A DNA stretch of 64,000 nt from the NCBI GenBank assembly GCA_004556565.1, contig SFGN01000020.1, positions 1 to 64,000 of the forward strand, given 5' to 3'. Made by a program: the position numbers and the translations under genes. Shown one piece after another: positions 43,071 to 51,845 of this stretch. How positions within the stretch are numbered: the stretch's first letter is position 1; each line of letters starts with the position of its first letter. The stretch comes from Lachnospiraceae bacterium (GTDB lineage Bacteria > Bacillota_A > Clostridia > Lachnospirales > Lachnospiraceae). The notes under the pieces were generated by a model that saw nothing but the letters and a program-made list of their open reading frames with translations, ran no database searches and had not been told where the DNA came from.

Positions 43071-45017
43071 ATGACCCGGTATATACATTTATTTGAACCT
43101 ATAAAAGTTGGGAACACAGTGATAAAAAACCGTGTTTTTATGCCGCCGATTTCTACTAATCTGGCGGATCACGGATATGTGACTGATGAACTGATCCGGC
43201 ATTATGCCGCTCGTGCAAAAGGCGGGGTCGGATTAATAGTCTCGGAAGTAGTGACTGTCGAGCCTACTTATATTTATCTGCCCGGAGACATGTCAATATA
43301 CGACGATTCTTTCATTGAAGGGTGGAAAAAACTATTTACCGAAGTCCATAAATATGGGGCTAAATTATTGCCTCAGTTATTCCATCCTGCTTATATGGCA
43401 TTTCCTGTACCGGGAACGCCGCAGTTAATTGCCCCGTCAAATGTCGGTCCTTATTATGCCAAAAGTGCACCGCGGGCAGTGACAAAAGAAGAACTGAAGG
43501 TCATTATCCGCCAGTTCGGAGAAGCGGCATACCGCGTAAAACAGGCAGGAGGCGACGGTGTCGAAATCCATGCCGCACATGCACACGGACTGCTTGGAGG
43601 ATTCCTGACCCCGCTTTACAATAAACGCTGTGATGAGTATGGAGGCGACATTAACGGACGCCTGCGCCTGACGCTTGAAGTTATTGAAGAAGTAAGAAGA
43701 AAATGCGGCGGAGATTTTATTATTGATGTCCGCATTTCCGGTGATGAATACAGCGACGGCGGCCTGAATATTAACGATGCGACCTATATCGCTAAACAGT
43801 TGGAAAAAGCAGGTGCGGACATGCTGCATGTATCCGGCGGCACCACGATCAAACGCGGAAGCTCGATCCCTGCACCGGGGACAAAGCAGGGTTCTCATGC
43901 CGCACTGGCCAAAGCGATCAAACAGCAGGTGTCAATCCCGGTTGCTACGGTCGGACGGATTACAGAGCCATGGATTGCCGATGAGTTGATTGCAAACGGA
44001 ATCGCAGATGCCTGTATGATCGGCCGTGCGAATCTGTGTGAACCTGAATTTGCAAATAAAGCATACGAAGGAAAAGAAATCGAAATCCGTCCCTGTATCG
44101 GATGCCTGCGCTGTCTGAACGGGATTATGTTCGGAAAACGTGTTTCCTGTACGATCAATCCTTCTTTTGAACTGGAAAATGAAGATACTCTGACTGTGAC
44201 GGATTTTCCAAAACAGATTCTGGTAATCGGCGGCGGCGTGGCCGGCATGGAAGCTGCATATGTGGCAAGAAAGCGTGGACACCATGTGGTGCTATGTGAA
44301 GCAAAAGAGGAACTGGGCGGCCAGCTTCACCTTGCCTGCGTACCTGTCGGGAAACAGGATTTAACCAAAGTTGTACAGTATATGTCGCACCGTCTGGAAA
44401 CAGCTGGAGTCGAAGTCCGTTTAAACACACCCGTGACAAAAGAACTGCTGGAGCAGGAATTCAAAGATTATGAAATTATTACCGCTGCAGGAGCAAAGGC
44501 AAATATCATACCTGCCTTTACGAATTTCAGGCAATGGATGACAGCGGATGACATTCTGGCAGGAAAACAATTTCCCGGCCGGAAAATCGTGATAATCGGC
44601 GGCGGCAGCGTCGGCTGTGAGCTTGCGGATTATCTGGCACCGTTGCTGAATGACCGTTTTATCCGAAACCGCGATATTACAGTCCTGGAAATGGAACAGG
44701 AAATCATGATGTCGGAGACAGGCCCCGGACGCAGCCTGTTAGTCCAGAGAATGATACAAAAAGGAATTTCTATCCAATGCCGTGCAAAAGTAATCTCCAC
44801 AACAGAAGATAGTATTACATACGAACAAAACGGACAGGAATACACCATTTCGGATGCAGACACTCTGGTATTTGCAAACGGATATCATATCGATAGTTCT
44901 ATGGAAGATATGTTGAAAGAAGTAAATGTAAATTATCATTTAATCGGGGACGGACATAAAGTCGGAACGATTAAGGACGCAGTCTCTGAAGGATACCAGA
45001 CAGCTAAAGATTTATAG
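43071..45017 (+). CDS. Second flavin/Fe-S old-yellow-enzyme-type reductase
   Basis: A 648-residue enzyme with the 2,4-dienoyl-CoA reductase / BaiH layout: FMN barrel (about 1-340), Fe-S cysteines in RPCIGCLRCLNG and 'RVSC', then FAD (VIGGGVAGMEAA) and NAD(P)H (VIIGGGSVGCELA) domains. The catalytic segment is EIHAAHAHGLLGGFLTP, so both histidines are kept but the usual Tyr after HxxHG is not in its place. Substrate unknown; ene-reduction of a bile-pigment intermediate, bile acid or steroid is conceivable. Start ATG 43071 has GGAGG 6 nt ahead, inside the alternative start ATG 43059. It follows the first reductase by 60 nt and should be co-transcribed. Confidence 0.82.
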   Translation: MTRYIHLFEPIKVGNTVIKNRVFMPPISTNLADHGYVTDELIRHYAARAKGGVGLIVSEVVTVEPTYIYLPGDMSIYDDSFIEGWKKLFTEVHKYGAKLLPQLFHPAYMAFPVPGTPQLIAPSNVGPYYAKSAPRAVTKEELKVIIRQFGEAAYRVKQAGGDGVEIHAAHAHGLLGGFLTPLYNKRCDEYGGDINGRLRLTLEVIEEVRRKCGGDFIIDVRISGDEYSDGGLNINDATYIAKQLEKAGADMLHVSGGTTIKRGSSIPAPGTKQGSHAALAKAIKQQVSIPVATVGRITEPWIADELIANGIADACMIGRANLCEPEFANKAYEGKEIEIRPCIGCLRCLNGIMFGKRVSCTINPSFELENEDTLTVTDFPKQILVIGGGVAGMEAAYVARKRGHHVVLCEAKEELGGQLHLACVPVGKQDLTKVVQYMSHRLETAGVEVRLNTPVTKELLEQEFKDYEIITAAGAKANIIPAFTNFRQWMTADDILAGKQFPGRKIVIIGGGSVGCELADYLAPLLNDRFIRNRDITVLEMEQEIMMSETGPGRSLLVQRMIQKGISIQCRAKVISTTEDSITYEQNGQEYTISDADTLVFANGYHIDSSMEDMLKEVNVNYHLIGDGHKVGTIKDAVSEGYQTAKDL

Positions 45018-45056
45018 GATTTATTTTCACAAATCATTAATACAATACTTACCGGA

Positions 45057-45119
45057 TACGGCATCGTCGATTTTATAAGCAGATAAATAAAGTGTCTGCA
45101 GCAAAACGACGGTGCCGTA
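45057..45119 (+). other. Long-range hairpin behind the reductase operon
   Basis: TACGGCATCGTCG (45057-45069) pairs with CGACGGTGCCGTA (45107-45119) over 13 positions with one wobble. Inside lies a second stem, GCAGA/TCTGC (45079-45083 with 45095-45099). No T run follows. It is 40 nt past the stop codon and 60 nt before the real terminator, so it is a separate structured element. Confidence 0.5.
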
Positions 45120-45180
45120 ATTATCACGTGCAAACAAAATCCTGCAGTCTGACACTGGATTTCTGCAAAAATTTCCGCAA

Positions 45181-45210
45181 AAAAAGAGAAGTCCTTCTAC
45201 TTCTCTTTTT
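45181..45210. terminator. Bidirectional terminator between reductases and MarR gene
   Basis: AAAAAGAGAAGT/ACTTCTCTTTTT (45181-45192 with 45199-45210), perfect 12-bp stem with a 6-nt loop. The right arm includes the last codons and stop of the MarR gene. Confidence 0.8.
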
Positions 45211-45649
45211 CTCCGTAGGTTTCAAAAAATACCTTTAGTTTTCTCAACATCTTAATCAGCACCTGTATTTCTTCCTGGCTCATCTCTGCGATTGCCGCCT
45301 CCACCATCTGCATATGGTATTCTTCATGGTGGCGATACGCCTTCCTGCCTCTTTCCGTCAGCCGGACTTCTACCACGCGTCTGTCATCGGTGCTCCTCTG
45401 CCTCTCGACATATCCTTTACGGACCAGACTGTTCATGGCCGTTGTGAGAGAACTCACCGTAATGTTCAGCTTCTTTGCGATGGTTGACATATTCTTCGCT
45501 TCATTCAGCCCGATTGCCTCAATGACATGCATATCATTGTTTGTTATATCTTTAAATTCTTCCGTAATTATCGCATTGCCTTCCAGTTCCCATAAATTAT
45601 TAATAAGTGCAACCAGAACGCCATTGATTGCCGTATACGTATCACTCAT
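45197..45649 (-). CDS. MarR-family transcriptional regulator
   Basis: A 150-residue winged-helix regulator. The DNA-binding part reads 'NMSTIAKKLNITVSSLTTAMNSLVRKGYVERQRSTDDRRVVEVRLTERG', a textbook MarR helix-turn-helix plus wing. It is convergent with the two flavin reductases and shares their terminator, so it is the likely controller of that operon, responding to the substrate of the reductases. From memory, bilirubin-reductase loci can include a MarR-like regulator. FabT, the MarR repressor of fatty-acid genes, is an alternative because the fab cluster begins just beyond; but FabT usually stands at the fabH end of the cluster. Confidence 0.85.
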   Translation of the reverse strand: MSDTYTAINGVLVALINNLWELEGNAIITEEFKDITNNDMHVIEAIGLNEAKNMSTIAKKLNITVSSLTTAMNSLVRKGYVERQRSTDDRRVVEVRLTERGRKAYRHHEEYHMQMVEAAIAEMSQEEIQVLIKMLRKLKVFFETYGEKEK

Positions 45650-45733
45650 TGATTCCCTGTTGTCCTTTCACACATAACACTCACACATATTTTACATTTC
45701 TGTTTAGCAATACTATTTTAACCTCTAACATAA

Positions 45734-45755
45734 CAAAGAATCAATAACTTCTTTG
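45734..45755 (-). terminator. Weak terminator of the fatty-acid operon
   Basis: CAAAGAA/TTCTTTG, 8-nt loop, followed by TTATGTT on the minus strand, 17 nt past the accDA stop. Confidence 0.4.
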
Positions 45756-45771
45756 ACGTTTTCGTTTTTTT

Positions 45772-47502
45772 CTACATGTCACGAAATCTTCTGTAACGGT
45801 GATCGGTTAATTCTTCTGCTTTCATACTGCCATATTTCTTCATGAAGCTCTTCAGTTTAATTTCCATCAATTTCAGGACTGGGTACATCGTATCTGCAGT
45901 ATATTGACAGGGTTCCGGAAAAACATTTTCCACAATTCCCAGTTGTTTCAGATCCGATGCCGTCAGTTTCATGACAGCGGCTGCTTCTTTTGCTTTTCCG
46001 CTGTTTTTCCATAAAATACTTGCAAACCCTTCAGGAGAAAGAATCGAATACACAGAATTTTCCAGCATCCAGACTTCGTCGGCAACAGCCATAGCCAGTG
46101 CCCCGCCGCTTCCTCCTTCTCCGATGACAATTGAAACGACCGGTACTTTCAGTCCCGACATTTCATAAAGATTTCTTGCAATCGCTTCGCCCTGCCCACG
46201 TTCTTCTGCCTCAAGTCCACAGAATGCTCCCGGTGTGTCTACAAAGCAGATGACGGGCCGGCGGAATTTTTCTGCCTGTTTCATAAGCCTTAAAGATTTG
46301 CGGTATCCTTCCGGTGACGGCATGCCGAAATTTCTCTCAATATTCTCTTTTGTATTTCTGCCCTTCACCTGCGCTATGACAGTCACAGGCATTCCATGAA
46401 AACGGGCAATGCCGCCGGCAATCGCTTTATCATCTGAAAAGCATCGGTCTCCGTGAAATTCAATAAAACCGTCAAATAAACTTTCAATATAATCCATGCC
46501 GGTCGGACGTTTCTTTTCACGCGAAATCTTTACACGCTCCCATGCAGTAAGTTTCTTTCTTTCTTCTGATACTGTGCAGTCTTCCTGATTATTATACATG
46601 GATTCCTCCGGGCAGCTTTCCCGGAAGCTTTCGATTTCCGTTTCTTTCTGTGCATGGAGCTCAATAAGCTCCGACAAAGTATCATTTAATGCTTCCCTCG
46701 CAACAATTGCATCAACGAATCCATGTTCCATCAAAAATTCTGACCGCTGAAATCCTTCCGGCAGTTTCTGCCCTATAGTCTGCTCAATGACACGCGGTCC
46801 GGCAAAACCAATCAGGGCATTCGGCTCGGCCAGGATGATATCGCCGAGCATAGCAAAACTTGCAGTCACCCCGCCTGTAGTCGGATCTGTCAGCACACTG
46901 ATATACAGAAGTCCCGCATCGCTGTGCCGTTTGATAGCTGCGGAGGTTTTTGCCATCTGCATCAGGGAAACAATTCCTTCCTGCATTCTTGCCCCTCCGG
47001 AACATGCGAACAAGATTACCGGCAGTTTTTCTTCCGCTGCACGTTCAAAAGCCCTTGCGATTTTTTCGCCGACTGCATGTCCCATGCTCGCCATCAAAAA
47101 TCTGCCGTCACAGACACCAAGCACCACATCATTTCCCCGTATTTTAGCTTTTCCCGTCACAATTGCCTCTTTCAGGTTTGTTTTTTCCTGCAGTGCCTCA
47201 ATTTTTTCTTCATATCCTTCATAATTGAGAGGATTTTCCGTCTGAAGCTCCTTATCCCATTCCACAAATGTGCCTTTATCCGCCACCATTTCAATCCGGC
47301 GATATGCGGGAATGCGAAAATAACCGCCACATTTCGGGCAGATATAATGAGCTTTTTTTACATCCTCCGTGATAATTGCGCCACCGCATTTATTACATTT
47401 GCGCAGAAGGCCCTTTGGGCCTTCCGGCCTGGAGGAATTGAGGGAAATATAATTTTTGCCCACCATCTGTCTGGTCTTTTTAAACATGTTATCTAAATTC
47501 AT
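45772..47502 (-). CDS. accDA: Fused acetyl-CoA carboxylase carboxyltransferase (AccD-AccA)
   Basis: One 576-residue chain holds both carboxyltransferase subunits that make malonyl-CoA. Residues 1-290 are AccD (beta): the zinc ribbon CNKCGGAI...CPKCGGYF (35-60) and the oxyanion region 'ACSGGARMQEG'. Residues about 315-576 are AccA (alpha): 'RPTGMDYIESLFDGFIEFHGDR' and 'FVDTPGAFCGLEAEERGQGEAIA', then 'GEGGSGGALA'. A variable linker ('ESMYNNQEDCTVSEERKK') joins them. Separate accD and accA genes are the commoner form. It is last in the fab/acc operon, 22 nt after accC. Confidence 0.95.
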   Translation of the reverse strand: MNLDNMFKKTRQMVGKNYISLNSSRPEGPKGLLRKCNKCGGAIITEDVKKAHYICPKCGGYFRIPAYRRIEMVADKGTFVEWDKELQTENPLNYEGYEEKIEALQEKTNLKEAIVTGKAKIRGNDVVLGVCDGRFLMASMGHAVGEKIARAFERAAEEKLPVILFACSGGARMQEGIVSLMQMAKTSAAIKRHSDAGLLYISVLTDPTTGGVTASFAMLGDIILAEPNALIGFAGPRVIEQTIGQKLPEGFQRSEFLMEHGFVDAIVAREALNDTLSELIELHAQKETEIESFRESCPEESMYNNQEDCTVSEERKKLTAWERVKISREKKRPTGMDYIESLFDGFIEFHGDRCFSDDKAIAGGIARFHGMPVTVIAQVKGRNTKENIERNFGMPSPEGYRKSLRLMKQAEKFRRPVICFVDTPGAFCGLEAEERGQGEAIARNLYEMSGLKVPVVSIVIGEGGSGGALAMAVADEVWMLENSVYSILSPEGFASILWKNSGKAKEAAAVMKLTASDLKQLGIVENVFPEPCQYTADTMYPVLKLMEIKLKSFMKKYGSMKAEELTDHRYRRFRDM

Positions 47503-47524
47503 CCCATATCACCTTGCATTTAGT

Positions 47525-48889
47525 TTATATTGATTTCTTTCCTGTTTTTTGCCTTTCCCTGTTCTCTATAAAATCGATGTCTACATTCCCGTCTATGAAA
47601 TCCGGATTCGAAAGAATCTCGTATTGATAATTAATATTGGTATCGACCCCTTCAATAATGACCTCTCCCAGAACACTCTGCATCTTTCTGATTGCCTCAG
47701 GACGATCCTTTGCCCATACGATCAGTTTCGCGATCATAGAATCATAATACGGCGGAATTGTATATCCGGTATAAACCGCTGTGTCAATCCGGACACCTTT
47801 CCCGCCGGGCAGATGTAGATCCGTGATCATACCCGGAGAGGGACGAAAACCCTTCTCCGGATTTTCCGCATTGATGCGACATTCAATCGCATGACCGTTC
47901 AGCCTGATATCCTCCTGGGTAAAAGAAAGCTTTTCCCCGGCTGCGATACGAATCTGTTCTTTAATCAGATCAATACCTGTCACCCATTCTGTCACAGGAT
48001 GCTCCACCTGAATCCTTGTATTCATTTCCATAAAATAAAAGTCACCTGATTTTTCAAGAAGGAACTCTATGGTGCCCGCATTTTTGTATCCGGCCGCTTT
48101 TGCCGCCTTTATGGCTGCTTCGCCCATTTTTTCCCGAAGTTCATCGCAAAGTGCAACAGAAGGAGATTCTTCAATCATCTTCTGATGATTTCTCTGAATA
48201 GAACAGTCCCGTTCTCCAAGATGAACTACATTTCCGAACGAGTCACCGAGAATCTGAAATTCGATGTGCCGCGGGTGCCGGACAAAGTGTTCGAGATACA
48301 TCATCGAATCGCCGAATGCTCTCTGTGCTTCATTCTGTGCCGTCAGAAAACTCTGTTTAAACGTCTTTGCATTATCAGCTACGCGCATGCCTTTTCCGCC
48401 GCCGCCAAGTGCCGCCTTTATCATGACCGGATAGCCGATTTTTTCAGCCTCTGCCGCTCCTGCTTCAACATCATAGATTGGTTTGCTGCTTCCCGGTATT
48501 ACAGGTACGCCTGCACGGATCATCGTATTCCTGGCTTCCTGTTTATTCCCAAGACTTGCAATCACCTTTGAATCAGGTCCGACAAATGCGATCCCGCACT
48601 TCTCACAAAGTTTTGCAAACCTGCTGTTCTCCGACAAAAAACCAAATCCCGGATGGATGGCGTCAGAGGATGTATTAACAGCGGCGCTGATAATCCTGTC
48701 CATGCTCAGGTAACTCTCTGAGGAGGCTGCCGGTCCGATGCAGACTGCTTCATCCGCAAGTTTTGCATGAAGTGCCTCACGGTCTGCTTCCGAGTAAACC
48801 GCCACTGTTTCGATTCCCATTTCTCTGCAGGCACGGATGATACGCACCGCAATCTCTCCGCGGTTTGCAATCAATACTTTCTTAATCAT
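47525..48889 (-). CDS. accC: Acetyl-CoA carboxylase biotin carboxylase subunit
   Basis: ATP-grasp enzyme that carboxylates the biotin of AccB. N-terminal IKKVLIANRGEIAVRIIRA, glycine-rich ATP loop AALGGGGKGMRV (about 158-169), and catalytic 'EFLLEKSGDFYFMEMNTRIQVEHPVTE' with the Glu/Arg residues are intact. Length 454 is normal. The ribosome-binding site is GAGG at 9 nt. It sits between fabZ (12 nt) and accDA (22 nt). Confidence 0.97.
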   Translation of the reverse strand: MIKKVLIANRGEIAVRIIRACREMGIETVAVYSEADREALHAKLADEAVCIGPAASSESYLSMDRIISAAVNTSSDAIHPGFGFLSENSRFAKLCEKCGIAFVGPDSKVIASLGNKQEARNTMIRAGVPVIPGSSKPIYDVEAGAAEAEKIGYPVMIKAALGGGGKGMRVADNAKTFKQSFLTAQNEAQRAFGDSMMYLEHFVRHPRHIEFQILGDSFGNVVHLGERDCSIQRNHQKMIEESPSVALCDELREKMGEAAIKAAKAAGYKNAGTIEFLLEKSGDFYFMEMNTRIQVEHPVTEWVTGIDLIKEQIRIAAGEKLSFTQEDIRLNGHAIECRINAENPEKGFRPSPGMITDLHLPGGKGVRIDTAVYTGYTIPPYYDSMIAKLIVWAKDRPEAIRKMQSVLGEVIIEGVDTNINYQYEILSNPDFIDGNVDIDFIENRERQKTGKKSI

Positions 48890-48901
48890 GTTTTTAATCC
48901 T

Positions 48902-49330
48902 CTAACCAATGGCAAAAGTCAGTTCCGCACTGACCACAACTTTTCCGTCTACACTTGCACAGGCTTCACCCACTCCAATCGGGCCCTTTTTCTTAATGAT
49001 CCGTGTTTCCAGACGTACTTTATCTCCAGGAACGATTTTACCTTTGAATTTGCATTTGTTAATACCCGCAAAATATGCTGTTTTCCCTTTGAATTCTTCC
49101 ATATTCAAAATTGCGACAGCGCCGACCTGGGCAAGTGCTTCAACCGTAAGAACTCCCGGCATCACCGGCTCCTGCGGAAAATGTTCGGCAAAAAATTCTT
49201 CCCTGTATGAGACGCATTTGTACCCCACGGCAAACTCTCCCGGCTCATAATCTTCGATATAGTCAACCAGAAGAAACGGATGGCGGTGGGGGAGAATCTC
49301 TTTTATCTTATTAATATCTAAATGTTTCAT
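48902..49330 (-). CDS. fabZ: 3-hydroxyacyl-ACP dehydratase FabZ
   Basis: Hot-dog-fold dehydratase that forms trans-2-enoyl-ACP in each elongation cycle. The catalytic His lies in LPHRHPFLLVDYI (about 15-27) and the Glu in 'MPGVLTVEALAQVGA' (about 60-75). Length about 142. ATG 49330 is 9 nt behind AGGAGG; ATG 49336 is only 3 nt behind it and less likely. It follows accB by about 40 nt. Confidence 0.95.
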   Translation of the reverse strand: MKHLDINKIKEILPHRHPFLLVDYIEDYEPGEFAVGYKCVSYREEFFAEHFPQEPVMPGVLTVEALAQVGAVAILNMEEFKGKTAYFAGINKCKFKGKIVPGDKVRLETRIIKKKGPIGVGEACASVDGKVVVSAELTFAIG

Positions 49331-49373
49331 TTCCATAGACCTCCTGCCCTGAATTTAAAAAATGTCAAATCAG

Positions 49374-49829
49374 TTATTGAATCCTGAATAAAGGCTGTCC
49401 GTATTCTACAGCCTGTGCGTTTTCCACGAAAATTTCCGCAACGACTCCTTCAAATTCACTTTCAATTTCGTTCATCAGTTTCATAGCTTCCACAATAGCA
49501 AGCGTCTGTCCCTTTCTTACGATATCGCCCACTTTCACGTAAGGTTCTCTTCCTTCTGAAGGAGCTGCATAAAATGTTCCGACCAGAGGAGATGTCACAA
49601 TCTTTCCTTCTGGTTCTGTCAAAACTTCCGGTTCTTTCTCCGGCTCTGTGTCAGAAGGGGATACCGCAGCGACAGAGCATGGCTGCATTACCGTTTCTGC
49701 CGCGACAGACGTTATAATTTTCTTATCCTTTTTCAGATGAAGCCTGACACCGTCCGACTCATATTTGAAGTCTGTTACTTCTGATTTTGATACCGCATCG
49801 ATGACTTGCAATACCTGTTCAAATTTCAT
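49374..49829 (-). CDS. accB: Acetyl-CoA carboxylase biotin carboxyl carrier protein
   Basis: Carries biotin between AccC and AccDA. The C-terminal biotinyl domain (about 75-150) has the biotin site EAMKLMNEIE, with 'SPLVGTFYAAPSEG' as the start of the domain. The N-terminus MKFEQVLQVIDAV is typical, and a Pro/Glu-rich linker joins the parts. ATG 49829 is chosen because relatives start there and AAAGGAT lies upstream; a frame extension to 49856 would overlap the end of fabF. Expected to be modified by a biotin ligase encoded elsewhere. Confidence 0.95.
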   Translation of the reverse strand: MKFEQVLQVIDAVSKSEVTDFKYESDGVRLHLKKDKKIITSVAAETVMQPCSVAAVSPSDTEPEKEPEVLTEPEGKIVTSPLVGTFYAAPSEGREPYVKVGDIVRKGQTLAIVEAMKLMNEIESEFEGVVAEIFVENAQAVEYGQPLFRIQ

Positions 49830-49845
49830 AGTAGTGCCATCCTTT

Positions 49846-51084
49846 CTAACCTTCATACTTTTTCAATAACAATGTCGCATTGTGTCCTCCGAATCCCAGC
49901 GAATTTGTAAGGACATAATTTACATCTTTCTGCAAGGGAGCACCGATCGCATAATTCAGGTCACATTCCTCATCCAGAGTTTCAGTGCCGACAGTCTGGT
50001 GAATATAATTCTCTTCAATGGACTTTACACAAACGATGAATTCCACGCCGCCTGCCGCTCCAAGAAGATGTCCGATCATCGATTTTGTCGAATTGACCAC
50101 TACATCTTTTGCCGCATCTTTCAGCGCCAGTTTAATAGCCTTTGTCTCAAAAAGATCGTTATGGTGAGTGCTTGTGCCATGTGCATTTATATAATCCACC
50201 TGTGACGGTTCAATACCGCCTTCTTCCATGGCAAGCATCATTGCTTTTGCAGCCCCGCTTCCATCCTCTGCCGGAGAGGTAATATGGTAAGCGTCTCCTG
50301 TCGCGCCGTAGCCGACAAGCTCTGCATGGATTTTTGCCCCGCGTGCTTTTGCATGCTCCAGTTCTTCCAACACAACAATTCCTGCTCCTTCACCCAGAAC
50401 AAATCCATTTCTGTCTTTATCGAACGGAATGGATGCTCTCAGCGGATCTTCTGTTGTGGAAAGCGCGGTCAGACTTGTAAATCCGGCTACACCTGTCGGA
50501 CAGATACAGCTTTCCGCCCCGCCGGCCACCATCACATCTGCGTCTCCGTACTGGATGGCACGGAATGCATCGCCGATGCAGTTTGTTCCGGATGCACATG
50601 CAGTTACCACGTTCGTGCACTTTCCTTTCAGTCCAAGCTGGATGGAAATATTCCCCGCCGCCATATTGGAAATCATAAGCGGCACCATCAGTGGATTGAC
50701 TCTTGACGGCCCTTTCGTCAGAATTTTTTCATACTCTTTTTCCACCGTCTGAAGACTTCCGATACCGGAACCTACTATTACACCGACACGATACGGATCT
50801 TCCTGTTCCATAGTAATTCCAGCATCATCAAATGCTTCTTTTGCTGCTGCCACTGCATACTGAGAAAATAATTCCATACGTTTTGCCGCTTTAAAATCCA
50901 TACGTTCCTTCGCTATAAAACCTTTTACTTCTGCAGCGATTTTCACTTTATAAGCGGTAGTATCAAACTTTGTAATCGGACCGATTCCTACTTTTCCTTC
51001 TTTAATACCTTTCCAGAATTCATCCGCCGTGTTCCCGATTGGAGTGACAGCTCCGAGACCGGTTACTACAACTCTTCTTTTCAT
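49846..51084 (-). CDS. fabF: 3-oxoacyl-ACP synthase II FabF
   Basis: Condensing enzyme that extends acyl-ACP with malonyl-ACP. The Cys-His-His triad is visible: Cys in NVVTACASGTN (about 163), His in 'INAHGTSTHHND' (about 303) and His in 'STKSMIGHLLGAAGG' (about 340). The chain begins KRRVVVTGLGAVTPIGN and has 412 residues, complete. AAGGGGG lies upstream. It is 20 nt behind fabG. Confidence 0.97.
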   Translation of the reverse strand: MKRRVVVTGLGAVTPIGNTADEFWKGIKEGKVGIGPITKFDTTAYKVKIAAEVKGFIAKERMDFKAAKRMELFSQYAVAAAKEAFDDAGITMEQEDPYRVGVIVGSGIGSLQTVEKEYEKILTKGPSRVNPLMVPLMISNMAAGNISIQLGLKGKCTNVVTACASGTNCIGDAFRAIQYGDADVMVAGGAESCICPTGVAGFTSLTALSTTEDPLRASIPFDKDRNGFVLGEGAGIVVLEELEHAKARGAKIHAELVGYGATGDAYHITSPAEDGSGAAKAMMLAMEEGGIEPSQVDYINAHGTSTHHNDLFETKAIKLALKDAAKDVVVNSTKSMIGHLLGAAGGVEFIVCVKSIEENYIHQTVGTETLDEECDLNYAIGAPLQKDVNYVLTNSLGFGGHNATLLLKKYEG

Positions 51085-51104
51085 TTTCTGCTGCCCCCTT
51101 CCTG

Positions 51105-51845
51105 TCAGATAACCATTCCTCCGTCAACATGAATGACCTGCCCTGTAATATAGCCTGCTTCATCCGAAGCAAGAAATGCTGCCAGATTCGCGACATCTTC
51201 CGGTTTTCCGAATTTTCCAAGAGGAATCTGCCCCACACAGGCTTCCTTTACCTTATCTGAAAGCACTTCTGTCATATCTGTCTCGATAAATCCCGGAGCA
51301 ATAGCATTCACGGTAATACCTCTGGAAGCAAGTTCTCTTGCGGCTGATTTAGTAAGGCCGATTACCCCTGCTTTAGAAGCCGCATAATTTGCCTGCCCGG
51401 CATTTCCGCTCACTCCTACTACCGAGGACATATTTATAATTCTGCCTGATTTTTGCTTTAACATCTGCCTTGACACAAAACGTACCGTATTAAAAGTTCC
51501 TTTTAAGTTTGTGTCAAGAACTTTGTCAAAATCTTCCTCTGATATCTTCATCAGAAGTCCGTCTTTTGTGATACCGGCATTATTTACAAGAATATCAATT
51601 CTTCCATATTCTTTGATTACATCCTGAATAAATGTTTCACAGGACTCAAAGTCCGAGACATCACACTGATAAACCGATGCTTTCGTACCCTGTTCTTCAA
51701 TTTCCGCTTTCACCTGCAAGGCCCTTTCTTCGGAACCGTTATAATTCACAACAACTGAAGCTCCCAGCGAGGCAAGCTTCAGTGCGATGGCTTTGCCGAT
51801 TCCTCTGGAAGCACCTGTAACAACCGCAATTTTCCCATCTAACAT
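51105..51845 (-). CDS. fabG: 3-oxoacyl-ACP reductase FabG
   Basis: Short-chain dehydrogenase that reduces 3-oxoacyl-ACP with NADPH. The cofactor motif TGASRGIGKA (about 10-19), 'NNAG', and the catalytic Ser-Tyr-Lys in 'INMSSVVG' and 'YAASKAG' are intact. Length 246 is standard. Its ATG overlaps the end of fabD by 7 nt. Confidence 0.97.
   Translation of the reverse strand: MLDGKIAVVTGASRGIGKAIALKLASLGASVVVNYNGSEERALQVKAEIEEQGTKASVYQCDVSDFESCETFIQDVIKEYGRIDILVNNAGITKDGLLMKISEEDFDKVLDTNLKGTFNTVRFVSRQMLKQKSGRIINMSSVVGVSGNAGQANYAASKAGVIGLTKSAARELASRGITVNAIAPGFIETDMTEVLSDKVKEACVGQIPLGKFGKPEDVANLAAFLASDEAGYITGQVIHVDGGMVI

Noticed and set aside
45197..45649. FabT regulator of fatty-acid synthesis
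   Set aside because: Not excluded, but FabT genes usually precede fabH; this gene is at the other end of the cluster and shares a terminator with the reductase operon.
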